DNA from: Isobaculum melis
GTDB lineage: Bacteria; Bacillota; Bacilli; Lactobacillales; Carnobacteriaceae
Direction of reading: 5' to 3'
NCBI RefSeq assembly: GCF_900111355.1
Contig: NZ_FOHA01000002.1
Coordinates: 62,001-126,000 of the forward strand
DNA length: 64,000 bases
Positions 46,075-56,178 of this stretch are shown here, one piece after another; position 1 is the first letter of the stretch; every line of letters starts with the position of its first letter. A program made the position numbers and the translations under genes. The notes under the pieces are model-generated. The model was not told where the DNA came from. It saw only the letters and a program-made list of their open reading frames with translations, and searched no databases.

Positions 46075-47103
46075 TTAACGCCAACCTCTTTGATAAGGAG
46101 TTGGGACTTCTAATTGATCTTCTGCATTTAACAATTTTGCTGATGTTTTAACCCAGTAAGGATCTCTTAAAAGTTCACGTCCAATAAACACCAAATCTGC
46201 TCGCTCATTTCTTAAAATTTCCTCTGCTTGGTTACCAGTTGTAATCATCCCAACTGCACCAGTCGCAATCCCAACTTTTTTACGAATCCTATCCGCATAC
46301 TGTACTTGATAGCCAGGGTATACATCATAAGCTTCTAATGGAATCACACCACCTGTAGATACATCAATCAAGTCAACGCCTTGATCCCGCAGCCATCTGC
46401 TCATCATTAGATAATCCTCCAGATGAACCCCTTCTTGTGCATAGTCTTCAGCTGAAATTCTTACAAATAAAGGCTTAGTCCATTCGCTTCGAACTGCTTC
46501 AATAATTTCATTTAAAAACTGATAACGATTGCCAATTGGTCCACCATATTGATCTTCTCTCCTATTCACTAAAGGAGATAAGAATTGATTGACTAAATAA
46601 CCATGAGCAGCATGAATTTCAATCACATCAAAACCAGCAGCTTCTGCTCGTTTGACAGCTTTTTGAAACGCACTTACAACTGTTTCAATTTGTGGAATTG
46701 TTAATGCTTCTGGTGTTTGATATTTCTCACTAAAAGCCAGTTTTGTTGCACTATAAATTGGACCAGGAACCTGCGCTTTTCTCCCTGCATGGGCTAATTG
46801 AATCCCAACTTTTGCACCACTTTTATGTAGATGCGCTACTAATTTTTTTAAGCCTGCAATCTGATCATCAGACCAAATACCTAAATCTTGCTCGGAAATA
46901 CGACCTTCAGGTAAAACTGCAGTGGCTTCTAGCATGATTAAACCAACTTGTCCAACCGCTCGACTCCCATAATGTGTGAAATGAAAATCAGTGACGATTC
47001 CATCTTTTTTCTCAACAGCATACATACACATTGGCGACATTACCACACGATTCTTAAAGGTCATCTCTCTGATTTCATATGGTGCTAATAATTTTGATTG
47101 CAT
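46075..47103 (-). CDS. namA: NADPH dehydrogenase, old yellow enzyme family (YqjM/NamA-like)
   Basis: FMN-dependent ene-reductase of 342 residues. Start at 47103 (MQSKLLAPYEI) behind AAAGGAG. Landmarks: MSPMCMYA (Cys26-type redox-tuning Cys and Tyr28), QLAHAGRKAQ, FDVIEIHAAHGYLVNQFLSPLVNRR, and a C-terminal YQRGWR (Arg finger of the YqjM dimer). It reduces activated double bonds of electrophiles. It follows whiA by 19 bases, so it is probably the tail of the rapZ operon. Confidence 0.92.
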   Translation of the reverse strand: MQSKLLAPYEIREMTFKNRVVMSPMCMYAVEKKDGIVTDFHFTHYGSRAVGQVGLIMLEATAVLPEGRISEQDLGIWSDDQIAGLKKLVAHLHKSGAKVGIQLAHAGRKAQVPGPIYSATKLAFSEKYQTPEALTIPQIETVVSAFQKAVKRAEAAGFDVIEIHAAHGYLVNQFLSPLVNRREDQYGGPIGNRYQFLNEIIEAVRSEWTKPLFVRISAEDYAQEGVHLEDYLMMSRWLRDQGVDLIDVSTGGVIPLEAYDVYPGYQVQYADRIRKKVGIATGAVGMITTGNQAEEILRNERADLVFIGRELLRDPYWVKTSAKLLNAEDQLEVPTPYQRGWR

Positions 47104-47122
47104 ATTGAACACTCCTTTTCGT

Positions 47123-48058
47123 TTATCCCTGCTTCATTCGTAACTTATCGGCAAATTCATTGAGCTTTCGTAAACGATGATTAATGCCAGATTTGCTAAT
47201 TGCACCACTAGGAATGATTTCTCCTAATTCTTTCAAACTAATATCAGGATGCTGCAAACGCATTAAAGCAATTTCTTGGAGCTTTTCAGGTAACTCAGCT
47301 AAGCCAACTGTTGCCTCAATATACTCAATATTTTCAATTTGCTTTCCAGCAGCATCAATGGTTTTATTCAAATTGGCTGTTTCACAATTTACCAGACGAT
47401 TGACTGAATTTCTCATATCTCGAACAATTCGGACATCTTCAAATTTCAACATGCCATTGGTAGCACCAATCAATGCTAGGAAATCCGCAATTTTCTCTGC
47501 TTCTTTTAAATAAGTAATATAGCCATTTCTTCTTTCTAAAGTGCGGGCATTCAAGCCAAATTCATTCATCATCGTACAAATATCTTGATTATGAGTCTCA
47601 TAAATCGAGTAGATTTCTAAATGATAACGGCTTGTTTCAGGATTATTCACTGAGCCACCTGCTAAAAAAGCACCTCTTAAATAAGAACGCATTTTTTGCT
47701 CATTTGTCATAATCTCTTCTGCGACATGACTATTAAAGGTTAAGCCATTCATAATGTCTAAATCAGCAAGTACCTTCTGTGTTCCCTGTTTTAAACGCAC
47801 AATATAGACATTGTTTTTCTTTAATTTCATTTTTCTACGAACCAACAATTCACTTTCAACTGCATAATGATCTTTTAATAAGACATAAATCCTTCTCGCA
47901 ATGGCTGCATTTTCAGTTTGAACACTTAAAATAAATTGCTTATTTGAGAGACTTACTGCACCATTCATTCTAATTAATGCTGCTAATTCAGCTTTTGCAT
48001 GTTCAAAATGAACTTCTAATGTTGTTAATTCTTTTTTGACATCAGATGCATAAGACAT
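47123..48058 (-). CDS. whiA: WhiA/YvcL DNA-binding protein
   Basis: 311 residues: an N-terminal LAGLIDADG-type fold (about 90-190, [24 protein letters not shown]) without nuclease residues, and a C-terminal HTH ([32 protein letters not shown]). WhiA affects cell division and chromosome segregation in Firmicutes. Classic rapZ-yvcK-whiA order; start behind GGAGAGGAGGGG. Confidence 0.94.
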   Translation of the reverse strand: MSYASDVKKELTTLEVHFEHAKAELAALIRMNGAVSLSNKQFILSVQTENAAIARRIYVLLKDHYAVESELLVRRKMKLKKNNVYIVRLKQGTQKVLADLDIMNGLTFNSHVAEEIMTNEQKMRSYLRGAFLAGGSVNNPETSRYHLEIYSIYETHNQDICTMMNEFGLNARTLERRNGYITYLKEAEKIADFLALIGATNGMLKFEDVRIVRDMRNSVNRLVNCETANLNKTIDAAGKQIENIEYIEATVGLAELPEKLQEIALMRLQHPDISLKELGEIIPSGAISKSGINHRLRKLNEFADKLRMKQG

Positions 48059-48076
48059 CTTAGCCCCTCCTCTCCT

Positions 48077-49057
48077 TTAAGCGCCAAATACTAAGTGAAA
48101 CAGCTCTGCAACCACTTGATCACCATCATGAAAAACACCTTGATCTCGTAATTTTAAAAAGTTAGCAGAAATCACACGACATTGCTCTTCTCTTAAGCCA
48201 TTAAAATTATGACGCACTTGTAATAAATATTCATTGTATTTTTCTTTATCCATATAATTTTCTGGTACTGGTTCGGTATTCACAAGGACAGTATTGACAA
48301 AAGGCTGACCTAAGTGTTGATGTAGCACACGAATATGATCTGCATCTGAAAAATTCTCTGTTTCACCTAACTGGGTCATAATATTGCAAATATAAACCAC
48401 TTCTGCTTTCGTTTCACAGACTGCTTTTCCAATATCCTCAACCATCAGATTAGGTAAAATACTTGTAAATAAGCTACCTGGTCCTAAGACAACCATATCA
48501 GCTTCCATAATAGCCTCAATCACTTTAGGAGATGCTTTTGGTTTTTCCTCATTTAAGGTTTCAACATGAACTTTTTTAATTGCTTTACGATCTAAAGCAA
48601 TTTTAGATTCCCCTTTAACTGTTGTCCCATCCTCAAATTCAGCATGTAAAATTAAGGCTTCTTCCGCTGCTGGTAAAACCTGTCCATCTACATGCATTAA
48701 CTCTGATAATACTTCAATTGCTTCAAAAATGCTTCCTTTCATCTCTGTTAATGCCGAAATAATTAAATTACCAATGGCATGACCAGATAGAAATTCATCA
48801 TCACTATTAAAACGATATTGAAAAATACTCTCTAATGTTGGGCTTAAATCAGCTAAAGAAACAAGGACATTACGAATATCTCCTGGTGGAATAATATTAA
48901 TCGTTTCTCTTAAGGTACCGCTACTGCCACCATCATCAGCAACTGTGACAATGGCTGTTAAATTTGCCTTTTGAGCACGTAATCCTCTTAAAATGACAGG
49001 TAATCCTGTGCCACCGCCAATCACCACAATGTTTGGTCTTCTACTTTTTTTGATCAT
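48077..49057 (-). CDS. yvcK: YvcK/CofD-like protein (gluconeogenesis factor)
   Basis: 326 residues with [41 protein letters not shown] and the [13 protein letters not shown] nucleotide-sugar loop. YvcK binds UDP-sugars and is needed for cell shape and carbon metabolism on gluconeogenic substrates. ATG overlaps the rapZ stop by two bases of an ATGA. Confidence 0.94.
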   Translation of the reverse strand: MIKKSRRPNIVVIGGGTGLPVILRGLRAQKANLTAIVTVADDGGSSGTLRETINIIPPGDIRNVLVSLADLSPTLESIFQYRFNSDDEFLSGHAIGNLIISALTEMKGSIFEAIEVLSELMHVDGQVLPAAEEALILHAEFEDGTTVKGESKIALDRKAIKKVHVETLNEEKPKASPKVIEAIMEADMVVLGPGSLFTSILPNLMVEDIGKAVCETKAEVVYICNIMTQLGETENFSDADHIRVLHQHLGQPFVNTVLVNTEPVPENYMDKEKYNEYLLQVRHNFNGLREEQCRVISANFLKLRDQGVFHDGDQVVAELFHLVFGA

Positions 49058-49938
49058 GATCGATTTACCGTTTCTTTCCTTTTTTGAATATCTCGATGAG
49101 AAATATTAACTTTATAATCAGCTGATAATTTATGGCCAATTCGCTCGGTTAAAGCCACAGAACGATGTTGTCCACCTGTACAACCAATGGCAATTGTTAC
49201 ATTATTTTTACCTTCTTTTTTATAACCTGGCATCACATATTCCAGTAAGTCCATGAATTTAGTATAGAAAGCTTCTGTTTCAGGCTGTTGCATCACATAT
49301 TCATAAACCGCTTCATCTTTCCCCGTTAAAGGGCGTAAAGAGTCAATATAGTGTGGATTAGGTAAAAAGCGCACATCCATCACGATATCTGCATCAATTG
49401 GTATTCCGTATTTAAAGCCGAAAGATAAAACTTCAATTCTAAATAAAGTCGTATCAGTTGTTTTAAAATCATCAATAATTTTCTCTCTTAACACACGAGG
49501 TGACAAACTAGTCGTATCAATAACAGATTGCGCACGGCCTTTAATTTCATTTAATAAAACACGTTCATTACGAATACCATCCATGACACGGCCATCTCTT
49601 GCAAGTGGATGGGCTCTTCTTGTTTCTTTATAACGAGAGACCAATTCCTCATCGCTGGCATCTAAAAATAGTATTTTAGTTGTGATAAAAGAAGTATTAT
49701 CCATATCTCCAATGGCTGATAAAATTTCATCAAAAAAGGCACGTGATCGTAAATCGATAACTAATGCAATTTTTGTCACTTTACCTGATTCTTTCACCAG
49801 CTCCCAAAATTTCGGTAATAAGCTAGGAGGCATATTATCTACACAAAAGTACCCCATATCTTCAAAACTCTGCATGGCTACTGTTTTACCAGCACCACTC
49901 ATTCCTGTAATAATTACTAACTGAAGACTTTCTGCCAT
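49054..49938 (-). CDS. rapZ: RapZ/YvcJ nucleotide-binding protein
   Basis: 294 residues from ATG 49938 (MAESLQLV) behind GGAGGAG; a longer frame is unsupported. Walker [20 protein letters not shown], and the C-terminal [16 protein letters not shown] motif. In Gram-positives YvcJ binds and hydrolyses nucleotides and affects competence gene expression; in enterics RapZ controls glmZ RNA decay. First gene of the operon. Confidence 0.94.
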   Translation of the reverse strand: MAESLQLVIITGMSGAGKTVAMQSFEDMGYFCVDNMPPSLLPKFWELVKESGKVTKIALVIDLRSRAFFDEILSAIGDMDNTSFITTKILFLDASDEELVSRYKETRRAHPLARDGRVMDGIRNERVLLNEIKGRAQSVIDTTSLSPRVLREKIIDDFKTTDTTLFRIEVLSFGFKYGIPIDADIVMDVRFLPNPHYIDSLRPLTGKDEAVYEYVMQQPETEAFYTKFMDLLEYVMPGYKKEGKNNVTIAIGCTGGQHRSVALTERIGHKLSADYKVNISHRDIQKRKETVNRS

Positions 49939-50049
49939 TTGCACGTCTCCTCCTTTATTCAAGCTTTGATTCATCAGTTTAAATTATAACATACCGGGCG
50001 TATCATAGATAGTCATTCCTCTTTTTCCAAGAATAAATTTAAAACATGC

Positions 50050-50092
50050 AGCAAAAAACACTTTCCAAAAAAATTGAAAAGTGTTTCAATGT
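50050..50092 (-). terminator. Terminator of arcR
   Basis: AAACACTTTTC / GAAAGTGTTTTTT on the minus strand, about 35 bases past the arcR stop. Confidence 0.8.
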
Positions 50093-50124
50093 TTGTACAA
50101 GCATTCCTAATGGCTTAACCACGA

Positions 50125-50826
50125 TTACCCATGTGCCTTAAAATAATGAATATCTGAAAATACAAACATTTTATGCTCATATTCAATTTTTTTCTCTTGT
50201 TTCAGCTTCTTAATCGTATGTCCTACTGTTTCTCTTGTTGTTCCACTCATTGTGGCAAGCTCCTTTAAAGTAATTGGATAAGGAATCTCAACAATATGAG
50301 GGGCAATGGCTTCTCCTAAATCTTTCATTAGGATGGCTAAAGCTTGTTCAATGCGTTCAGTAGCACTTGATGTTAAGCAACGCTGTAATCTTACTTCATG
50401 ATTTTCTAAAATTTTAGATAGCTTATGAAAAACATAAATCAGCTGTTCTTGATTATTTTTCACCGTTTCCTCAAACAATTGCATTGGAATATAATATACT
50501 TCAATGTCTGTTACCGCATAAGCTGAATAATGGTAGTCCTCATCATGGAACATCCCACCATAAGGAAATAGTGTATGCTTTTTTACATAATCAAAATAAC
50601 TAAATGTTGCACTTTCATCATAGCGTTCTAATCTAACTAAACCTTTTCGTAAGAAATAAACACGATCCCTTCGATCCCCTTCATCAAATAAAATTTGCCC
50701 TTTTTTATAATGCCTCATAAAGAGATTGCTTTGAATGATATCAAACTCTTCATCAGTAAAACCTACAAATAACTCTTCCCGCCGCAGCTTTTGAAGATAA
50801 GTTGGATCTCTTCTGACTTTTTCCAT
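50125..50826 (-). CDS. arcR: Crp/Fnr-family regulator, ArcR type
   Basis: 233 residues: cNMP-binding beta-roll (about 15-130, KKGQILFDEGDRRDRVYFLRKGLVRL), dimer helix and a C-terminal HTH (TLKELATMSGTTRETVGHTIKKLK). No FNR-type iron-sulfur Cys cluster is seen. Its place downstream of arcABDC fits ArcR, which activates the arginine deiminase operon. A terminator separates it from arcC, so it likely has its own promoter in the 250-base gap. Confidence 0.88.
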   Translation of the reverse strand: MEKVRRDPTYLQKLRREELFVGFTDEEFDIIQSNLFMRHYKKGQILFDEGDRRDRVYFLRKGLVRLERYDESATFSYFDYVKKHTLFPYGGMFHDEDYHYSAYAVTDIEVYYIPMQLFEETVKNNQEQLIYVFHKLSKILENHEVRLQRCLTSSATERIEQALAILMKDLGEAIAPHIVEIPYPITLKELATMSGTTRETVGHTIKKLKQEKKIEYEHKMFVFSDIHYFKAHG

Positions 50827-51023
50827 TGCTCATATCCCCCTATTGTGATTTACTTTTAAAGGTATTGAATTGGTTCGTTACTACATATAAATCATTTTTT
50901 ATACATGATTTATTACTGAAGTTTCGCTATCATCTATTCTTTTTTGTAATAATATCAATGAATCAAGTATTTTTATACAATATACGCATCCCTCTGTATA
51001 TATTATACTAGAATTTACTAAAA

Positions 51024-51070
51024 AAGAAAAACTAACACCCTCATTTTCATAAGTTTGCTAGTTTTTCTCC
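51024..51070 (-). terminator. Terminator of the arc operon
   Basis: GAAAAACTA / TTAGTTTTTC arms with T-run on the minus strand, immediately after arcC. Confidence 0.82.
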
Positions 51071-51077
51071 TTTTGGT

Positions 51078-52019
51078 TTATTTTGTTACAATTGTTCCTG
51101 CATCTTCATCTAGGATGTGTTCAATATTCTCTAATGATGTGATGATCGCTTTTCCAGCTGGATGATTCTCTACAAAAGCAATTGCTGCTTCAACTTTTGG
51201 TAACATACTTCCTGGTGCAAACTGATTTTGACTGATATATTCTTTTAATTCTGCTACTGTAACAGTTTCTAATTTCTTTTGATCTGGTTGGTTATAGTTC
51301 ACAAAAACATTATCCACACCAGTTAAGACAATTAGTAAATCTGCTTCAACTAATTCAGCTAATTTTTGAGAAGCAAAATCTTTGTCAATGACAGCTTCAA
51401 CACCATGTAATTCACCATTTTCTTCAATCACAGGGATACCACCGCCACCAACTGAAATAGTAACAACACCACTTTCAACCAGTTGATTTACAACACGATA
51501 TTCTTTGATGCTAACAGGTTTTGGCGAAGCAACGACTTTACGCCAGCCACGTCCTGCATCTTCTTTAAAGGTAACTTGTGTTTGTTGCATTTCAAGCTCT
51601 GCTTCTTGCTCAGTTAAAAATGGACCAATTGGTTTGGTTGGATTTGCAAAAGCTGGATCTTCTTTATCAACAATAACTTGTGTCACTAATGAAACAACAT
51701 CTTTATCAATGCCACGTTTTAACATTGATTTACCCATTGCATTTTGCATCCAGTAACCAATACTACCTTCTGTCATTGCAACACAAGTATCTAATGGCAT
51801 TGCTGGATTTTTTTCAGAATGTGCAGCCGCTTGTTGTAATAAAAGGTTACCAACTTGAGGACCATTCCCATGAGAAATGATTAAATCATCGCCTCTTTCA
51901 ATAAATTGAACAAGATACTCTGCTGTTTTTTCTAATGCTTCTTGCTGTGCTTTTGCACTCGCATCTGTTGATAAAATGGCATTTCCTCCAAGTGCTACAA
52001 CAATTTTACGTTTTTTCAT
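51078..52019 (-). CDS. arcC: Carbamate kinase
   Basis: Makes ATP from carbamoyl phosphate, the energy-yielding step of the arginine deiminase pathway. 313 residues with [33 protein letters not shown] and [13 protein letters not shown]. Last of arcA-arcB-arcD-arcC; RBS AAGGAAGGG. Confidence 0.96.
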   Translation of the reverse strand: MKKRKIVVALGGNAILSTDASAKAQQEALEKTAEYLVQFIERGDDLIISHGNGPQVGNLLLQQAAAHSEKNPAMPLDTCVAMTEGSIGYWMQNAMGKSMLKRGIDKDVVSLVTQVIVDKEDPAFANPTKPIGPFLTEQEAELEMQQTQVTFKEDAGRGWRKVVASPKPVSIKEYRVVNQLVESGVVTISVGGGGIPVIEENGELHGVEAVIDKDFASQKLAELVEADLLIVLTGVDNVFVNYNQPDQKKLETVTVAELKEYISQNQFAPGSMLPKVEAAIAFVENHPAGKAIITSLENIEHILDEDAGTIVTK

Positions 52020-52038
52020 CTGACAACACCCTTCCTTT

Positions 52039-53469
52039 TTATAATGTGCTTAAATCAATTGCGCCTGTTGCAATTTGATAGATACAGAATAGGAACAAGC
52101 CAACAATAACAGCGGCACAAATAATTTCATTTTTTGTAAATAATTTTTCTTTATTTTCCTTTTGAACCCAAGCATAGATAAAGATACCTGGTGCAAAGAG
52201 TAGCATGGTTAATAAGAAGAAATCAATGCCTCCCGCATAGACTAACCAAACCCCATAAATACTAGCTAAAATACCAACAATAATATTTCTTGTCCGATTT
52301 GGTGTACCAGCTTTTTCTTGAATTGAATATTTCAATTGATAGAAGCCAGTAAACACATATGGAATTAAAATTGCTGATGAAGCGAGTGAAAAGGCAAATT
52401 TATAAGCTGCTGAGCTAATTAAGAAAGTAAATAAGAAAATTTGGATTAAAATATTTGTGAAAATTAAAGAGTTAACTGGTGCTCCATTTTTATTTTCTTT
52501 TGCAAATAATTTAGGGAAGCTACCTTGTTTTGCTGCTTGGAATGGTAATTCTGCAGCGAACATTGTCCATGCTAGCCAAGCACCTAAAACAGATACAATT
52601 ACACCTGCATTAATTAAAATAGCGCCCCATTCGCCAACAACACTTTCTAATAAGTAAGCCATTGCTGGTTGTTTTAGTTCAGCTAATTCTGGACGAGTCA
52701 TAACAGCCATTGATAAGACAGTTGTTAACATATAGATTGAAATAACAGTAATAAGACCTAAAATAGTGGCTTTACCAATATCGGATTTTTTCTTCGCACG
52801 ACCTGAGAAAACAACCGCGCCTTCAATCCCTGTAAATACCCAAACCGTTACAAGCATGGTTCCCTTAACTTGGCCCATGATATCGCCTAATTCAAAATGA
52901 CCAGATAAAGTACCCCAGAAATCAGCAGTAAAGACATCTAATTTAAAAGCAACAATCATTGTTACAAAGAAAATTGCAAGTGGAATCATTTTGGCAATTG
53001 TTACAATTGTATTAATAACAGAAGCCGTTTCTACCCCTTTTAGAATCAACGCATGCACTAACCAAAGCATAACAGATGCGCCAATCACAGATGCTAGGTT
53101 TTGACCATCTCCAAAAATAGAGAAGAAATAACCAACCGCACTAAATAATAACGTACCATAAGCAACGTTACCTAACCAAGCTGCTAACCAATAACCCCAA
53201 GCAGCATTAAAGCCCATATACTTACCAAAACCTTCACGTGCATAACTATAAATCCCAGCGTCTAAGTCTGGCCGCTTTGCAGTTAAATTTTGGAAAGAGA
53301 AAGCTAACATTGCCATCCCAAATCCAGCAACAAGCCAACCTATAATAATGCCCCCAAGAGAAGCCTCCTTAGACATATCGGCCATTAAGTTAAATACACC
53401 ACCACCGACAATTGAGCCTACAACTAAGGCTACTAAAGGAACAAGACCTAATTTTTTTTCTTCCTCCAT
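52039..53469 (-). CDS. arcD: Arginine-ornithine antiporter (APC family)
   Basis: 476 residues with about 12-13 membrane spans. APC landmarks: [17 protein letters not shown] at the first helix and [22 protein letters not shown] after the sixth. Exchanges external arginine for ornithine. Placed between arcB and arcC. RBS AGGAGG. Confidence 0.93.
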   Translation of the reverse strand: MEEEKKLGLVPLVALVVGSIVGGGVFNLMADMSKEASLGGIIIGWLVAGFGMAMLAFSFQNLTAKRPDLDAGIYSYAREGFGKYMGFNAAWGYWLAAWLGNVAYGTLLFSAVGYFFSIFGDGQNLASVIGASVMLWLVHALILKGVETASVINTIVTIAKMIPLAIFFVTMIVAFKLDVFTADFWGTLSGHFELGDIMGQVKGTMLVTVWVFTGIEGAVVFSGRAKKKSDIGKATILGLITVISIYMLTTVLSMAVMTRPELAELKQPAMAYLLESVVGEWGAILINAGVIVSVLGAWLAWTMFAAELPFQAAKQGSFPKLFAKENKNGAPVNSLIFTNILIQIFLFTFLISSAAYKFAFSLASSAILIPYVFTGFYQLKYSIQEKAGTPNRTRNIIVGILASIYGVWLVYAGGIDFFLLTMLLFAPGIFIYAWVQKENKEKLFTKNEIICAAVIVGLFLFCIYQIATGAIDLSTL

Positions 53470-53567
53470 GATGATATCCTCCTATATGATTACTTATTTC
53501 CATAAAGAAAGCATAGAGGTACTAACCGTTCCCTCTATGCTCTAATGTCCAAACTTAAAGGTGCTAC

Positions 53568-54584
53568 TTATACACGAGGAATAAATAAGTTACCAAGAGT
53601 AGCAGCCATAATCGCTTTAATTGAATGCATTCTATTTTCAGCTTGATCAAATTGACGACCATATTTGCTGCGGAATACTTCATCTGTAATTTCCATTGCA
53701 GTAATACCGAATTTTTCTTTTACATCTTGACCATATTCAGTTTCAGCATCATGGAAAGCTGGTAAACAGTGTAAAACGATTAAATCTTCATTACCAGTTT
53801 GTTTTACCATATCCATATTGATTTGATAAGGTGTTAATAATTCAATACGTTCAGCGAATTTATCTTCCTCACCCATTGATACCCAAACGTCAGTATAAAG
53901 CACATCAGCGCCTTTAACCGTTTCAGCCACATTATCAGAGATGACTAATTTGCTACCTGATTCTTTTGCAAAGCCTTCAGCCATATCCACTACTTCTTTT
54001 TCTGGGAATAAAGATTTAGGTGAGCAAATACGGATATTTACGCCTAAAATAGCACCAGTTACAAGTAAGCTATTCGCCATGTTATTACGGCCATCTCCCA
54101 CATAAACTAATGTTACGCCTTCTAAACGTCCCAAGTTTTCTTTGACAGTTAAGAAGTCAGCAATCATTTGTGTTGGATGCCATTCATCTGTTAAACCATT
54201 CCAAACAGGAACGCCTGAGAATTCAGCTAATCCTTCGACAACTTTTTGGCTAAAGCCGCGGAATTCAATCCCATCAAACATACTACCTAAAACTTTAGCA
54301 GTATCTTCAACAGATTCTTTTTTACCTAATTGAATATCATTTTTACCTAAATATTCAGGATGTGCACCTAAATCAATTGCAGCTGTTGTAAAAGCAGCAC
54401 GTGTACGAGTTGAAGTTTTTTCAAATAATAACGCAATATTTTTGCCTTCTAAATAGTGATGTGGAATGCCACGTTTTTTCAAATCTTTTAAATGTGCTGA
54501 GAAATCTACTAAATACTCTAATTCAGCACGTGTAAAATCTTTTTCTGCTAATAAGCTACGTCCTTGAAATACTTGTTTTGTCAT
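53568..54584 (-). CDS. arcB: Ornithine carbamoyltransferase, catabolic
   Basis: Converts citrulline and phosphate to ornithine and carbamoyl phosphate in this context. 338 residues: carbamoyl-phosphate site FEKTSTRTR, ornithine site HCLPAFHD, and a C-terminal [20 protein letters not shown]. Second gene of the arc operon, 27 bases after arcA. Confidence 0.96.
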   Translation of the reverse strand: MTKQVFQGRSLLAEKDFTRAELEYLVDFSAHLKDLKKRGIPHHYLEGKNIALLFEKTSTRTRAAFTTAAIDLGAHPEYLGKNDIQLGKKESVEDTAKVLGSMFDGIEFRGFSQKVVEGLAEFSGVPVWNGLTDEWHPTQMIADFLTVKENLGRLEGVTLVYVGDGRNNMANSLLVTGAILGVNIRICSPKSLFPEKEVVDMAEGFAKESGSKLVISDNVAETVKGADVLYTDVWVSMGEEDKFAERIELLTPYQINMDMVKQTGNEDLIVLHCLPAFHDAETEYGQDVKEKFGITAMEITDEVFRSKYGRQFDQAENRMHSIKAIMAATLGNLFIPRV

Positions 54585-54610
54585 AATGGTTCATCCTCTC
54601 GATTTGGGTT

Positions 54611-55840
54611 TTATTTTGGTAAATCTTCACGGACTAAAGGCATACTCATACAACGAGGGCCCCCACGACCACGAACTAATTCACTACCTGGCATCACGTG
54701 TAATTTCACGCCTGCTTCTTCTAATTTTTTATTTGTAATGGTATTACGGTCATAAACCACTACTTCACCTGGAGCAATTGTTAATGTATTTGAACCATCA
54801 TTCCATTGTTCCCGGGCTGCAGCTGTTAAGTTTCCACCGCCACAACGGATTAAAGTAACTTGCTCAACACCTAAGTTTTTCGCTAAAATGTGTTCTAATG
54901 TGTCAGTCTCTGCAACGATATCTAAACCATTTTCACCTTCAGTGATTGAATAAACAGTCAAGCCGCCTTCAATTTCTGGATGAATTGAGAATTTATCGTA
55001 GTCAACCATCGTAAAGACCGTATCTAAGTGCATAAATTTACGATTGTTTGCAATTCCAAAAGCCAAGACTTTTTTAAAGCCTAATTTTTTATCAAAGATA
55101 TTTTTTGCTAATTTTTCAATAGAAGCTGCATCGGTTCTTTGAGAAATACCAACTGCAACAATATCTTTAGAAAGAACTAACTCATCTCCACCTTCAATTC
55201 TAGTTGACTCTGTCCGGTCATAAACCATCGGGATATCAGCATCTTTAAATCTTGGGTGATAAGAGAAAATATATTTGCCATAAATTGTTTCACGATTTCT
55301 TGTTACTGAGTACATATGGTTTAATGAAACACCATTTCCCATTGTTGCAAATGGATCCCGTGTGAAGTATAAGTTTGGCATTGGATCAATTGCAAATGGA
55401 TAATCAGATTCCACCATGTCAGACAAGTTTTTTGATTTTAATTCAGGTAATTCAGCTTTTTGAACACCAGCCATTGTTTTTTCAATCAGTTCTTTATTAT
55501 CTTTAATTGAAAGTAATAGTTCACGTAATTGTGCTTTACGTTTTGAACCTTTAATAGAAGCTTCATTTAAATATTCATCTACAAATTGTTCACGAAGTTC
55601 ATTGCTAGTTAACGCCTCAGCAGCTAAATCTTCTAAATAAACAACTTCAACATCATTTTCACGTAAGATATTTGCAAAATTATCATGCTCTTTTTGCGCT
55701 TGTTCTAAAAACGGAATATCATCGAACAATAATCTTTCTAAATAATCAGGTACTAAATTTTCTAGCTCTTTTCCTGGTCGATGTAACATTACTGTTTTTA
55801 ATCGGCCAATTTCTGAAAAGACGTGAATTGGTTGTGTCAT
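54611..55840 (-). CDS. arcA: Arginine deiminase
   Basis: Hydrolyses arginine to citrulline and ammonia. 409 residues: [10 protein letters not shown], the guanidinium-binding [10 protein letters not shown] region and the catalytic Cys in [11 protein letters not shown] at the C-terminus. First gene of the operon; ATG behind AGGAGG. Confidence 0.97.
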   Translation of the reverse strand: MTQPIHVFSEIGRLKTVMLHRPGKELENLVPDYLERLLFDDIPFLEQAQKEHDNFANILRENDVEVVYLEDLAAEALTSNELREQFVDEYLNEASIKGSKRKAQLRELLLSIKDNKELIEKTMAGVQKAELPELKSKNLSDMVESDYPFAIDPMPNLYFTRDPFATMGNGVSLNHMYSVTRNRETIYGKYIFSYHPRFKDADIPMVYDRTESTRIEGGDELVLSKDIVAVGISQRTDAASIEKLAKNIFDKKLGFKKVLAFGIANNRKFMHLDTVFTMVDYDKFSIHPEIEGGLTVYSITEGENGLDIVAETDTLEHILAKNLGVEQVTLIRCGGGNLTAAAREQWNDGSNTLTIAPGEVVVYDRNTITNKKLEEAGVKLHVMPGSELVRGRGGPRCMSMPLVREDLPK

Positions 55841-56132
55841 TTTGACGACCTCCTAATATTTTTTATCTCACTTACATCTCTTATGATAAGCCTTTATTTC
55901 CCCTAAGATTCGATTAAACCGACAAGCAAAATGTGATGAATTTCTCATTTATTTCTCCTTTTTTATAATTATTCATAAACCTGCAAAAACATGTTGAAAA
56001 CGTTTTCTAAACCCATTGAACAACTTTCCTTTTTTTGATTTTATGCATAAATTTTTTTCAACTTTTTTTAATTTTTTCCGATTTTATGGCATTTCTATTA
56101 AAATTTCATACATTTTAGACATTTTATGCATT
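55841..56132 (-). promoter_or_regulatory. arc operon control region
   Basis: An AT-rich leader of about 290 bases. It holds a cre-like CcpA site (TGAAAACGTTTTCT, 55995-56008) and several ARG-box-like half-sites built on TATGCATAAA and TTATGAATAA (about 55966-55980, 56043-56052, 56123-56132). This suits combined carbon repression and arginine control. The exact promoter was not fixed. Confidence 0.6.
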
Positions 56133-56178
56133 AAAAAATCTAGTTTAGCATCTGATTTCAGCTAAACTAGATTTTTTT
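56133..56178 (-). terminator. Terminator of the transglutaminase gene
   Basis: AAATCTAGTTTAGC / GCTAAACTAGATTT arms with T-runs; the stem begins right at the gene stop and also shields the arc promoter region. Confidence 0.88.
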
